The translations under genes and the position numbers were made by a program. Shown here piece after piece: positions 22,891-34,200 of a DNA stretch of 64,000 nt. The notes under the pieces were generated by a model that saw only the letters and a program-made list of their open reading frames with translations, had not been told where the DNA came from and searched no databases. This stretch comes from Chrysemys picta bellii (lineage: Eukaryota; Chordata; Testudines; Emydidae). The DNA lies in assembly GCF_011386835.1 (NCBI RefSeq), contig NC_088794.1, positions 91,682,009 to 91,746,008 of the forward strand, given 5' to 3'. Position 1 is the first letter of the stretch, and each line of letters begins with the position of its first letter.

Positions 22891-23076
22891 ATCATAGAAT
22901 ATCAGGGTTGGAAGGGACCTCAGGAGGTCATCTAGTCTAACTCCCCCTGCTCAAAGCAGGACCAATCCTCAGATAGATTTTTACCCCAGTTCCCTAACTG
23001 GCCCCCTCAAGGACTAAACTCACAACCCTGGGTTTAGCAGGCCAAGGTTCAAACCACTGAGCTATCCCTCCCCCTC
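22891..23076 (-). mobile_element. tRNA-derived SINE with CR1-type tail
   Basis: In + sense it starts ATCATAGAATATCAGGGTTG (complement of the CR1 tail) and ends CAAACCACTGAGCTATCCCT (complement of the A box). The B-box complement GGACTAAACTCACAACCC is near 23012. Same family as 46298-46482; such Pol III SINEs are known from turtles. Confidence 0.85.
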
Positions 23077-23089
23077 CAATGGGTCTCTG

Positions 23090-23880
23090 CTTTGAATGAA
23101 CTCACTGGCCACACCACATTTCCCCTGGATAGTGAGCCACTGAAACAATGTTATAATGCTTGTATGGCATCAATGCTGCTTGAGCCCCCTTGGCAGGTTT
23201 TCAGTCAATTAATCAATCAATAACATACAATGGGATAACCATTTTTATCTGGATTTGTACAGTGCATAGCATGGCAATGTACCTGACTAGGACCTCTGCG
23301 CACCATGGTAATACACCATTATAATATAAATTTTAATAATAAAAGTTTGTGTTTATAACGGATACTCACACACCAAAAGTGACTTCAGCCACAGAAAGGT
23401 GATGCCATGTAGTGTAACTATACTTCTCAAAATGGTACTTTAATAAATCTTCTGCATTTGTGAGCTGTAGAATGTAATTGTATCCTAGATTATTAGGAGT
23501 TGTAGGCCATGTTATATGTAATTTTCACTCTTTTATGCAATTTTCCTTTTATGTCAATCAGGTTTGACATTTGGTGCATGATCTTGACGTCACAACACTA
23601 TGGCCATTTTTAATATACCTATTCCTCAAATGGATGCATCCATTCCTTTTGTAGTAATTGGCTGATAAATCTCACCTAATGCAGTTACACCCAGTGCTTG
23701 CACAGATCTGGAACTGATTTTATAAAAGTAATAACACACTTCAAGCCGTGAGCCAACACACAAGAATGGCCAGGCTCTTCTGGTGTCAGATGTCAGGTCA
23801 ATCGGCGTGTCATTCTCCTGCTCCACACACAACCCTGGACGTGGTGCACAGCTGGTAAGTGTAATCACATGGTCATCCCT
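23090..23880. other. Unique sequence with an old repeat scrap
   Basis: Around 23255-23340 TGTACAGTGCATAGCATGGC and a tail of TAATAATAA resemble an old interspersed repeat also seen reversed at 60765-60900. A minus frame at 23626-23868 (80 codons) has no family I recognise, so I do not call it a gene. Confidence 0.4.
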
Positions 23881-23899
23881 CGTGTTTCACTGCCTGCTC

Positions 23900-25050
23900 G
23901 GTGCACACAGTCACATCTGCGCACAATAATTATTCACCATCCCCTGCCAGTTTCATTACAAACTCACCCTCTGCCTTTCGCAACAACAAACGAACCGGGC
24001 GCCTTTCAATGAGCGCCTTGCGAACACAAATCCTCCCTGCTGGGTGCCCGTTCGCCCCCCCCCGTACAACGAGCGCTCCCAGGCACACGCTCTCCCGCTG
24101 CTCCTGCCCCGCCTGCAGCACAGGTCGCTGCCTGGTTTCCGAGGGGGGCGGGGCTGGGTGTCCATGCGCGCCAATGACGAACTGAAGCGAACGCAAAGGC
24201 AGGGGCCCCACAGGCTCCCTGACGAGAGCGGTGGGCTCGACTCGCTCCCTGGGATTTGGGCTCCTTCGCGCCCTCCAAGAGACTCCCCGCTGCCACCAGC
24301 CTCTCGCCCCTGCCCCGGGGCCCCTTGTCCACCCGCGCCAGGCCTGCACCCACGTGGGATCGCTCGCCCCCCAGTACTTCAAACTCAGCCCGTCCGCACA
24401 GATCCTACTGCGCCGCGCCCGCCTCGCCCTTTTAAGCAGCCGTGCCCCACACGGCTCTTTTAAGAGGTAAGCGCATGCGTGCGGGGAGTGAGCGGAGCGG
24501 GCAAAGTCCTTGGTTTAATAAGCTGGCTGCTGATCTCGTGCCTAGACGGGTGCGCACGAGACTCGGACCCGGTGAGTGCTGGCACCCCCGGGCTGCCGGC
24601 GCGCGGGCGCTGGGGAGGAGGCTTTTCAGTACCTAACTGACCCCAGCCGCGAGTCCGTCAGCGCGCGCAGTCGCGCACGTGCGCTGGGCGGGGAGGAGAG
24701 AGGAGGCGGGGTCGGCGCCTGCCCGTCTCCGCACCATTCTTCGTTCCATAAACTGCGCTTGTGTCCGAGCCCCCGCCGCAGAGCCCGGGCCAGGTGAAGC
24801 GGGCTCGGAGTCGGGCGTGGGGGAGGGGGCGGTGTTTCAGTCGGAAATTACCGTCGAGAGGAAAGGTCTGACAGTGCAGGGACGGTCCCCGCGGGCCTGG
24901 CTGCGCTGCACGTGAGAAGGTGGCAGCGCCCTGGTTGTGGTGTAAAGTGACGACGTCCCGTCCCGTGGGAGGGGTCAGAGTCCAATCGCGGTACAGGGTG
25001 AAGCCCTGGTGTGTCTCGGTGCCCTCTGGGTTGTGTGTTTGTCATGGGCT
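23900..25050. promoter_or_regulatory. PTGR2: CpG island, probable PTGR2 promoter and first non-coding exon
   Basis: Unlike its AT-rich surroundings, this stretch is GC-rich and full of CpG. It includes an NRF1-like GCGCATGCGT at 24471-24480 and several GC boxes. Strong splice donors on the + strand are AG|GTAAGC near 24467, CCG|GTGAGT near 24571 and CAG|GTGAAG near 24794. PTGR2 needs an upstream non-coding exon because its first coding exon opens with an acceptor. This island is the only promoter-like sequence upstream in the window, about 12.6 kb before that exon. Inference: it carries the PTGR2 start site. A divergent minus-strand transcript cannot be excluded. Open frames across the island are GC artefacts. 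Confidence 0.65.
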
Positions 25051-25233
25051 GTGGGTGTAGCGCAGTTACCAGGGAAGAGGGGCCCTACTCACTGTTTCTC
25101 TTTATATTGAATAAATGCTGCTGCGAACTTGCATAAGAGTGCCACAGTGCACAGCCCTGTGCCCAGGCCTCTGTAGGACTGAGGCCAACAGCTACTGTCT
25201 TGTAAAGAATGAACTGAGATAGTTCTACCCTGA

Positions 25234-25315
25234 CAAAAACAACAAGGAGTCTGGTGGCACCTTAAAGACTAACAGATTTATTTGGGCATAAGCTTTCGTG
25301 AGTAAAAACCTTGAT
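25234..25315 (-). repeat. 3' tail fragment of a Penelope-like element
   Basis: AGGAGTCTGGTGGCACCTTA, AAGACTAACAGATTTATTTG and CATAAGCTTTCGTGAGTAAA match the tail seen at 11202. Confidence 0.7.
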
Positions 25316-25527
25316 TGCAAACATAGCCACCATCATAGCTGTTCAAGTCAGAAGGCACTGTCCTGATAATCTTCTCTCACACATGCTGGTCTCTATTACA
25401 CAGGTATAAATCCAAACTGAGGGTGGGATCCACAAAGGGACGATGTTGCAACAGCGAGCATCAGGCCACCTAGCAAACCACAAGAATAACACTGCAACCC
25501 ACAGAGCTGAGTTGTGTGCACCATACA

Positions 25528-26556
25528 ATTACTCTTGGGGAATTTGGTGCCAAAAACACAAAAATTCTGCACACATTTTAAAATTCTGCAAATGTTATTT
25601 GTCAAAATAACACTCATGGAAGGGGTGGAGTGGGGGTGGGGCCAGGGACAGAGTGGGGGTTGAGCACCCCTATGAAAGAGGGGAAGTAGGCACCTATGCC
25701 TCAGAACCCAGGGATCGTAGCCACCAACTTCCCTGCTTTTTCCTGGGTTCTTGACTCCTGCCCTGCCCCCCACTCCACCCCTTCCATGAGGCCCCACCCC
25801 ATGCCCTGCCCCCATTCCAACCCCTTCCCCAAATCCCCACCCCAATTCTGCCCCCTCCCTGCCCCTATTCCAATGCCTGCCCCAAATCCCTGCCTCCTCT
25901 CCTGAGTGCACCACGTTCCTGCTCCTTCCTCCTCCCTTCCCCAAGCTTGTTAATGCTGCCAAACTGCTGTTTGGTGGCCGCTGGGAGGTAGGCGGAGGAG
26001 TGGGGACACGGCGTGCTTTGGGGGGGAGGGAGAGGTGTCCAGACAGCAGGTGTGAAAAATCGGGACAGGGGATGGGGGGTAATAGGAGCCTATATAAGAA
26101 AAATACCCCAAAATCGGGACTGTCCCTATAAAATCGGGACATCTGGTCACCCTAGGTGAGGGGAGCTTGGCTTCCAGTGGGTGCACCCACTAATTTTTCC
26201 CTGTGGATGCTCCAGCCCCAGAGCACCCACAGAATCGGGACCTATGCCAGGGATCCAGAGTGGGAAACAGCCTGATGCTCTGTCCTAGGCTTGTGAGGAG
26301 TTTCCTGCAGGCCACTATCTCTTTCCCTCAGGGCATGTGGGGAATTGCAGCTGCCTGGAGCTCTCTAGTTCCCTCCCCCTCCCCTCGGCAGTGTCTTCTA
26401 TGTGTGAACTGGGCTCTGCCAGGTCCAGTGGCTCCTAGTGGCGGCCAGCAGCACGGCAGCCCATTTCGGGGGCAGGGGGAGAAATTTTGTGCAAAAAACA
26501 TTATTTTCTGAAAAGTTATGTATTTTGCAGTGGCGCAGAATTCCTCCAGGAGTAAT
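25528..26556. mobile_element. hAT-like element, 1.03 kb, with a nested MITE
   Basis: Inverted ends ATTACTCTTGGGGAATTT and AATTCCTCCAGGAGTAAT; flanks ACCATACA and ACAATAAA agree at 6 of 8 positions. The interior is C-rich with CCCCACCCC repeats, producing a 248-codon minus frame (25396-26142) that is compositional. The 26031-26154 MITE sits inside it. Confidence 0.72.
26031..26154. mobile_element. hAT-like MITE, 124 bp, reverse copy of 1186-1310
   Basis: Ends AGAGGTGTCC and GGTCACCCTA; flanks GGGGAGGG (26023-26030) and GGTGAGGG (26155-26162). The interior AAATCGGGACTGTCCCTATA is the complement of the 1186 copy. Confidence 0.82.
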
Positions 26557-27227
26557 ACAATAAATGGGGAGACATAGCCTAAGAATGTGATCCACAAAAC
26601 CAGCATGCTAGGCTGAGAGCTGCCTGAGCCAGCCATGGGGAGGTAGGCCCCACTCTTCTCTTGTAGATAGGCACCTAACTCTGCTAATGATTTATAAACA
26701 GGAGCCCACCACCTAGAGTCAGCTAGCTTTAAGAGCCTGTCTTGCTCTACACAAAATGGGAGGGGGAGGAGGTACTCACCTTATAACTTTTAGCACAGTG
26801 GTTAGAGCAATCATCTGGGATATGGAGACCTTAGGTTCAATTCCTCCTCCTCTGCCGGAGGAGGAGAAGGGATTTGAATAGGGGTCTCCCTACAGAGTCA
26901 TTCTTAAACTCTTGCTGGGCCAGAGATAGTAAGTGTGAGAATGATTCTATAGTCCAGTGGTAAGGGCACCCAACTAGGAGGTGGGAGACCCTGGGTCCAG
27001 TCATCTTACTCCAGTCATTCTATTATTACTCATCCTAGTGCAAACAGCTTCAACAGGAGAGACTGAGGGAACCCCACATCAAAATATGCCATTGCTCAGT
27101 AAATACTTTCTCCCCCCTCTCTGCCAGAAAGGATGGAATTGAACCTGGATTTCCCATGTCCCAGGCAAGTGCTCTAACTACTGTGGTAAAAGTTATAAAG
27201 TAGGTAGTAACACCTCCTCTTCTGGCC

Positions 27228-27703
27228 ATTCAATGACAGACCTGTGGGTGGCTATCTTACAACCGAAAAACTTTAAAAACAGACTCCAACGAGAGACTGC
27301 TGAGCTGGAATTGATATACAAACTAGATACAATCAACTCAGGATTGAATAAGGACTGGGAATGGCTGAGCCATTACAAACATTGAATCTATCTCCCCTTG
27401 TAAGTATTCTCACACTTCTTATCAAACTGTCTGTACTGGGCTATCTTGATTATCACTTCAGAAGTTTTTTTCTCTTACTTAATTGGCCTCTCAGAGTTGG
27501 TAAGACAACTCCCACCTGTTCATGCTCTCTGTATGTGTGTATATATATCTCCTCAATATATGTTCCACTCTATATGCATCCAAAGAAGTGGGCTGTAGTC
27601 CACGAAAGCTTATGCTCTAATAAATTTGTTAGTCTCTAAGGTGCCACAAGTACTCCTGTTCTTTTTGCGGATACAGACTAACACGGCTGCTACTCTGAAA
27701 CCT
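27228..27703 (+). mobile_element. Penelope-like element, 3' end, plus orientation
   Basis: Same sequence as 11202-11650 in reverse: AACAGACTCCAACGAGAGAC at 27280, TAAGTATTCTCACACTTCTT, GAAGTGGGCTGTAGTCCACG, and a longer tail through CGGATACAGACTAACACGGC. The GIY-YIG domain is missing apart from its last codons (CATTCAATGACAGACCTG). Confidence 0.82.
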
Positions 27704-27920
27704 ATCTTCCTCCAGTTTGTGAATCAGTCTGGGGCTTAGGTGGAGATAGGCAACTGAACTGCTAGAGAGAGGCAGCAGTGCACATGTTGAGGTGCCTAGG
27801 TAACTTTTACTTAGAAAACTTAGGTGCCAAGTGAGTTTAGACACCTACCTGGTTTGGTGGAAGTTTTGTGAATTGCAGTTTGAGCCAAAATTGCGAGTTA
27901 GGCACCTAAACCCCAAATGG

Positions 27921-28213
27921 AGGTATGTCTACACAGGCAGCAGCAGTCTGTGGCAGCGAACATCTGCACCTGGGTCAACAGACTTGGGCTCATGGTGCCC
28001 ATGCTGTGGTGCTAAAAATAGCTGTGTAGATAGCGCTTTTAATTTGTCTCAGGCTTGAGCTCTTGCTGTGAAGCCTACCCCTTCCCTAGGCTTTCGATCC
28101 CAAGCTCCAACCCAAGCCACAACATCTACACAGCTCTGTTTAGCACGGTAACTCAAGATTGAGTTTGTTGTCTCGGGCTTGGAGGCTTGCTGCTACGGGC
28201 TGTATAGATGTAC
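27921..28213. mobile_element. MITE with GTCTACAC-type ends
   Basis: Left GGTATGTCTACACAGGCAGC and right GGGCTGTATAGATGTACTTT are imperfect inverted ends, with inverted internal blocks (GTGGCAGCGAACATCTG; TCTACACAGCTCTGTTTAGC). It interrupts the 26560-28270 element. Confidence 0.5.
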
Positions 28214-28391
28214 TTTAGGCATCTAAATCTGGGGCTTAGCTGCATACATACTTTTATGGATCTGGGCCTTAGTCCAGCCCACAGTGTCCTTCCCCCAACC
28301 AAGTGCTCAAAGAGGGGACCCTCTGAACGTGGATCTCTAAGCTCCTCTGCAGAAAGTACTCCATCACCTCTGCAGCTCTGCCCCAGTTGAA

Positions 28392-28955
28392 TGTTCCCTC
28401 TAATTTTTTCCATGTATGTGCAGAAAATTTTTTGTTATGTGCAACAAGGTATGTGCGGATGTGTGCCACCAGTAAAAACAAACAAACAAAAAAACCAAAA
28501 ACAATATATATTTTTAAAAAGTTACCATAGGGATAATTACTCCAGCCAGGACAGGTTAGGCATTTTAGAATTCACTACTCAAAGAATTAAATGTAAGTGT
28601 AAGAGAAATAAAAATTATGAAATGCATAGACTAGTCAAAACACTAAAATAACACACTTTGAAAGAATTAAATTACAGAGGATATATGTGCATTACGGGAA
28701 GTACCAAGAAATAACCACAACAATCATACAAGTATGTGTTGGGAGGTGAGTGTGAAAGAGACAGAGACTGTGTGTGTGTGACACAGAGACTGTGTGTGCG
28801 CTGGCTGCTGGGGAAGTTTCTGAGAGACTCTGTATGCTGTCTCTTTAAGGCACTCATTGAAAGCTCTCCTGCTCTGTCCTGAGCCCTGTCTCCCTTCCCC
28901 CGCCGCCTTGCGGAGATGGGGTACATGGGCAGGGGGGAGAGAGAGAGAGGGGTGG

Positions 28956-28986
<31 letters not shown>

Positions 28987-29366
28987 TGTGTGAGCTGGCT
29001 GCTGGGTAAGTCTCAGAGACTGTGTGCTGTCTCTTTAAGAAAGGCACTCACCGCCCAGAGGCGCCAGTCATTCAGACCACAGAAGTGCTGAGTCCTGAGC
29101 CAGGCTGCTCCCTCTCCTCTGCTCTGGGGAGATGGGGTACAGAGGTGCGGGGAGGGAGACACCCTGACATCAGCGCCCCTCTGCCTCCCCCCACTCTGCA
29201 CAGCCAGCAGGAGGGTCCCAGGAGCCGCTGCAGAAGCAACGTGGCTGCAAAGCGGTAGGAGGGAGAGTCACCTGAACACTGGTGTATGTGTGCGCTCTGC
29301 TAATCAACTGGGCAGTACTTGAATCTCACCTGGGTGGCCGCCCAACTGCACAGTTTAGAGGGAACA
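28392..29366. mobile_element. hAT-like element, 975 bp, with internal tandem duplication
   Basis: Perfect 12-bp inverted ends TGTTCCCTCTAA and TTAGAGGGAACA. A unit CTGGCTGCTGGG...CTGTCTCTTTAAG appears near 28800 and again near 28996, separated by GT and GA microsatellites (28936-28990). No target duplication was confirmed. Short frames inside are compositional. Confidence 0.65.
28936..28990. repeat. GA/GT microsatellite
   Basis: Runs of GAGAGAGA with GTGTGTGT between, inside the element at 28392-29366. A smaller GTGTGTGT tract is at 28770-28782. Confidence 0.85.
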
Positions 29367-29369
29367 AAG

Positions 29370-30020
29370 TACCTCGCCCTCCTGCCTGTAGGACCTATGC
29401 AAGGAGATTTCCTTCCTCTGTGTCCCTTCTGTGAATTTTTCCATAGGAGGTGTTGCGCCAAGCCTATGCTGTTTAAGCCTGTTTTTTTTAATAGGTTTAA
29501 ACATTTTATTAAGATGATGTTAAAAAAAATAGTGAACAGAGTTTGAGCATAGAAGTTTCTGGTTATCAGGGAATAACATACAGATTATCGAGGGTGCAAA
29601 GTTTGGTTTAAGATAAGGTGGAATGAGGAATACATAATCTGCAATATCCCCGATTGTGGGTAAAAGGTTGATGGGTCAAAGTACAGACATTGAGATATGA
29701 GGGTATGAAGTTCATAAAGTGCTATGTTCGGGTGTGGATAATAATGAGTGGATATGATGATGAGGATGGACTAATATGTGGCCCAGTCCTACAACCTCTT
29801 ATTCACATCAGTTGTCCCATTGATTTCAGTAGGGCTACTCAGGTGAGTTAGAATTTGTAGGATTAGACTGTGGTTTAAAATGTAAGACCTTAATTTCAGT
29901 CAGAAAACACCAAACAATTTTCTGCTTATCATTTGTAAAATAAATACATACGTACATAATTTTTGGAAATTATTTAGTGAGTGTTTCTCAATATATATTT
30001 TACTACACACACAAACTATG
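29370..30020. other. Unique sequence
   Basis: No gene recognised. A short palindromic repeat lies at 29783-29870 (CCCAGTCCTACAACC to TTTGTAGGATTAGACTG). Confidence 0.45.
29783..29870. repeat. Short palindromic interspersed repeat
   Basis: Ends CAGTCCTACAACCTCTTA and AATTTGTAGGATTAGACTG are inverted around CATTGATTTCAGTAGGGCTA. Same family as 734-864. Confidence 0.5.
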
Positions 30021-30024
30021 TTAA

Positions 30025-31293
30025 AAGAATATCACTAAGGTTGCAAAGTCAAGCACTCAGAAATGAGGAAATGCCAGAATGAAGATTGCCTGTGCAACTT
30101 CAGTTCAGCCTCCTTGTGTCAAATTACAGTATTTAACTGCATGATTACATACTGTTTTCCCCCTGCCTCATTTAGTGCCAAGGACAGATTGTGCTCTGGG
30201 GATGAATAAGGGTTGTGGAATGAAGAATACTGTTGTCTGTAGGACCCCTGCCTCAGCTGTTGCAGAAGTTGGAAGGTGTGCACATATTGCAGATACTGGG
30301 ATGGGTAGGCATAGGCCCATCCAAAATTTAAGGCCCACTGCCTCAAATGAGGGGGAGGAACTCCTCCTGGTCGGATTGATGGCCATCTTGCCAGTGCCAG
30401 GAGAAATGCAGTTAGAGAACCTCAGCAGGTTTTGGAGGAGCTGGAAGAGGGGCTGCAGCCTGACGCTCTCTACACAGATGTATGCCAGGGTCTCTCTTGG
30501 TGCAAAAGGGGCAAGTGTCAGGAGACTCTGTGAACCACGCCAACCACATGCCCGTGCTCACAGCTCCACAGAGGAGCTGCCAGCTGAATTCCCCGGAAGG
30601 CTGAGGGACTAATGTAGAATACAGGCTGGGCCACTGGGGCGCCCAGCCTTCTGCAGGTGGCAATAGCTGCTGCCACTTGGTGTTGGGGCAGGACACAAGA
30701 GCAAGGACATGGAGCGTGAAGCATGGACAAGTATAGATGTTTTTGGGCACAGTTCAGCGATGGACTAGCTGAATGGCATTCAGCCTACTTGGGTGATGCA
30801 TTGGAGGTCTCTAGCAGACTAGTGGGGTTGGAAGATGTGTTGCAAATGAGGCAAGGGGTGCCAGAATGAGAAGAGATGGTCTTATGGTTAAGGCACTTGA
30901 ATATTGGCCTTGAGAATTAGATTCTATCCCTGTCTCTGCCAAAGTGTTCCTGTGTGTTGCTGGGCAAGTCACTTAAACCAGACTTTTCACTGGTGGTCAC
31001 TAATTGTGTGTCCTCAATTTTTTTATTGTGTGATATTTGAGACCCTGGGGTCTGATCTGAAGAAGTGCTGAGCACTGAGCTGCAACTGAAGATTTGTGAG
31101 CTGTGCTTTGAACATATAAAGTGGTTTATAATGTTACATATTCTGAAGAAAAAAAACAGGTCCCAGTTGTCTCAAGTTTGGCACTCAAAATTAGTGGATT
31201 AATTTTGACTTTAATCTCTGTGTCTCAGGCAACCTTAATTCTGGCATTTCCTAACGTTTGAGTGCTTGCCTTTGCAATCTTAATAACATTCTT
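30025..31293. mobile_element. DNA transposon with about 80-bp inverted ends and TTAA target site
   Basis: TTAA flanks at 30021-30024 and 31294-31297. The left end AAGAATATCACTAAGGTTGC, AAGTCAAGCACTCAG, GAGGAAATGCCAGAAT is mirrored at the right (CCTTAATTCTGGCATTTCCT, GAGTGCTTGCC, TTTGCAATCTTAATAACATT). TTAA targets are used by piggyBac and Kolobok elements; which one is unknown. No transposase remains. A MIR-like SINE sits inside at 30880-30985. Confidence 0.72.
30880..30985 (+). repeat. MIR-like SINE, 5' tRNA-related half
   Basis: CTTATGGTTAAGGCACTTGA, then TTAGATTCTATCCCTGTCTC and GTTGCTGGGCAAGTCACTTA, the A box, B box and core start of MIR. Confidence 0.6.
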
Positions 31294-31299
31294 TTAAAT

Positions 31300-34200
31300 A
31301 TGGTTTTTGTTGCAATTTATTAGGTTTTTAAAAAAGCAATCTGAACAAATAGAAATTCCATCATGTAGCATCATATTGACACCTACATGGCTTATCAACA
31401 GGGTTGGAACCGTAGATCCACACACGGACATTTGCCACTTGAGCTAACGGAATAACTGATAGCAGTAGTAGGTTGTCATCCTCTATGTACACCAGTACTA
31501 GATGAAGATGAGACACACGCTTTGCTAGTGGGTTGCCACAGATATTTGCTGATAGCAAAGGAATGAGGCTCAGGAATCCTGGATTCCATTCCAGGCTCTG
31601 GAGGGATGTGTGCTGTAGTGTGCACACAGACTCTTCTGCCCATTTCACCAAAACTTGACCCCTTCTGCTCTGTCCTCCTGAACCTGTCTATGTCCCATTC
31701 CTTTTTCTTCCCCACCCTGGCTCCTCATCCCAGTTCTATTCTCATCTAGCCAGTCCTAGTCTCCCCCTCAAAACACACCATCCGAATTGCAGTTCCTTGT
31801 GCATCTCCCTGAGGCTCCTTGTCACAGTCTATTCCTCCCAACTTGGTCTGGCTCTTGTCCCGTCTACATTCAGATCAGGCACCCTCCTTCTCCTTGCTGC
31901 CTAAGCCCAGCTGGGAGAAGCTTTAAGAGCACAGAAGAGACAGGTTCCGACTCTCAGTTCTTGTGCCCAGTTCTGGCCCTGGCACTGCCTGCAGCAGCCC
32001 AGAGTAGCAATTGCAGGGAATGCTCTGCTCAGCTCCAGTAGGAAGCATGCTTAGAGCAGACAGAATCTTTGGAGACTTTAGCTGTAAAAGTCTAGCAGGT
32101 CTCCAATAAGCATGTGCATACTGCGATTTTTTTCAAAAACTTATAACTTGGCCAAATTTGGGTAGATTTCCCCAAGAACAGCAAAAGGCATATATCTGAT
32201 ATAAAGGCCCATCCTCTGCCAAATTTCAAGTCCCTGCTCCAAAGCAGGAGGCACTAGCAGAGTCACAAAGAAAGAGTTGCCAGAACTTTTTAACATGGGA
32301 AACATGCTTCCCCAGTCTTTTTCTTGGAAACAGCTGAACCTTTTTGGCTGAAACTTTCCAGAAAAATTCAGCTTGAGACAGACACCTAGCATATAACATT
32401 TCAACCCTAGTGGTTAAAGTTTGGCAAAATTATAAGCAATTGAAAGCACCATCTTATAATGGGAAGTGTTGGGAAACCTTAATAAATGGTGCTACCAATA
32501 CAGAAATGAAAACAAAAAAGCATCGACTTTTTTTCCAAAATAAAGCCCACAACATTGTCGTCTTCACTAATATATTTTAGTCCTTTAAAATCCAGGTAAC
32601 ATTTTTGAAAGGGTTGTTGTATGCCTGTTTGTAAAAGTGGGAAGAGACATGGGGAAAAGTAAAAGTAGGACAGAGAACATAGTTGAGACTCCTCTGGGAA
32701 TATTGCTGTGACACTCTTTAATGCTGCTGCTGCAGCATGACTCAAATGATCCTGGCATTCAGTCATGGCTGTTTAACCTTGCCGTAATTTATACTCTGAA
32801 TGTGATAAAAGAACATTCTCAATTAATACACTCAGTCCATTATTTGAAAAGTCTAATGTGTTAAAGAGTGTAGCATCTTATCCTAAAGAACTGAACCAAT
32901 TCAATTTTCCTTAGAAATGGCATTCATATTGACATAACACATGTATTCAAGGCAGTAATGTAAATACTGCTCTCTCTTCTTTTTTTTTTTTCACCTTTTA
33001 AAGAAAAATATTTTTCCTTTCAGTCCCTCCAAAAGACTCCCATAATCCAATGATGCTAAAACGTGTGATCCTATTTTTTTCTTATTAAGTTTCTATTGCT
33101 TTTTAATGTTGGAAGATATTGGTGCTTCATGTTACATTGTGATATTAATGTGTCCAGCATTTTTAACTTGTGTAATGGTTTATTGGCTTGCAGCCTGGAA
33201 TAAGTGCAGTTGTACTGAGAAATAAATGTCCATCTCCATAATTATCTTTTACTGTGACAGCTGCCATAGAGTGACACTTCAGTCACCAGCTTCCCCCTTA
33301 CTCTCTCACCACCCACTCACTGTATCAGGGAAGGTCTCCAAATGGCATTGCTGTACAAGTTTATCAACCACAGATCAGTAAGCTGAACTCAGATATTAAC
33401 AGAATTCCTGTCCCCCAAGAACTTCAGACCTTCAAATAAGGAATCTAAGATTTTGCTCCTTAGATGCCTCCACCTCTTTCTCTCATCTTCCTGTGCACTA
33501 CTGTGAATGTGCTGTTTTCCTGTGTTTTAATATTTTTGTTTGTTAATCAGTGATTTTAAAAAATGCATTGATGCTAAGGTGGTAAGAATATGTTTAAATA
33601 ACTTCAACACTTACTAACACACTGGAATTTCCAGATGGGGCTGAATATTTTGAGGTCTGTACTTACTGCGTGCCACAATACAGAGCAGGTGTTGGGGAGG
33701 GTAGAAATACATATATATTTAAGAATTACTAATTGGCCCTTGTTAATACTCTTTCCATTCTCATAATACAATTGCGTAGTGACTTCAGAATTACAAAGAT
33801 TGTCAAAAGTGTGCACACAAAAACTTAATTTCTCTCTCACTTAGGTCCATATTAAAATAACTACATGATGCCTGTGGATGAAATCCATTACACCTACATA
33901 AAACCTGTGTATTTAGGCTTTAAGTGGGTGGAGGTGAAATCCATTCCTTATACTCAAAACCCAGAGCTGTTGAGTGGGGCTGCTGCAGAGACTCCCATGG
34001 CTGCTATTTCAGCCTGTGGGCTATGAAAGTGACAGCCCTTCCATACTAGTTGCATGGGATGTTTGGGCCACTGGATCAGTATAAATGTTGACCCCTTGAC
34101 TCCTCCTTAGTTCATCCCCATTGAAGTCCTTCATAAAGGTTTATATGCAGTAGTAACATGGTGAACTATTCTGTGGTGCATGGGAACTGTGCATTTACTC

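Larger units (their letters stand above)
26560..28270. mobile_element. Second copy of the tRNA-module DNA element, with two nested insertions
   Basis: Shares modules with 6378-7803 in the same order: GTGATCCACAAAAC, AACTTTTAGCACAGTGGTTA with GGTTCAATTCC, GCTCAGTAAATA, and an end with GTTAGGCACCTAAAC. It is split by a Penelope-like element (27228-27703) and by a MITE (about 27921-28213), after which its end AGGCATCTAAATCTGGGG resumes. Confidence 0.55.

Noticed and set aside
23930..24915. Frames of 60-150 codons in the CpG island
   Set aside because: CpG islands lack stop codons by composition; frames overlap on both strands and have no family match.
25396..26142. 248-codon minus-strand frame
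   Set aside because: It crosses the border of a hAT-like element and a nested MITE; the sequence is C-rich repeat without recognisable domains.
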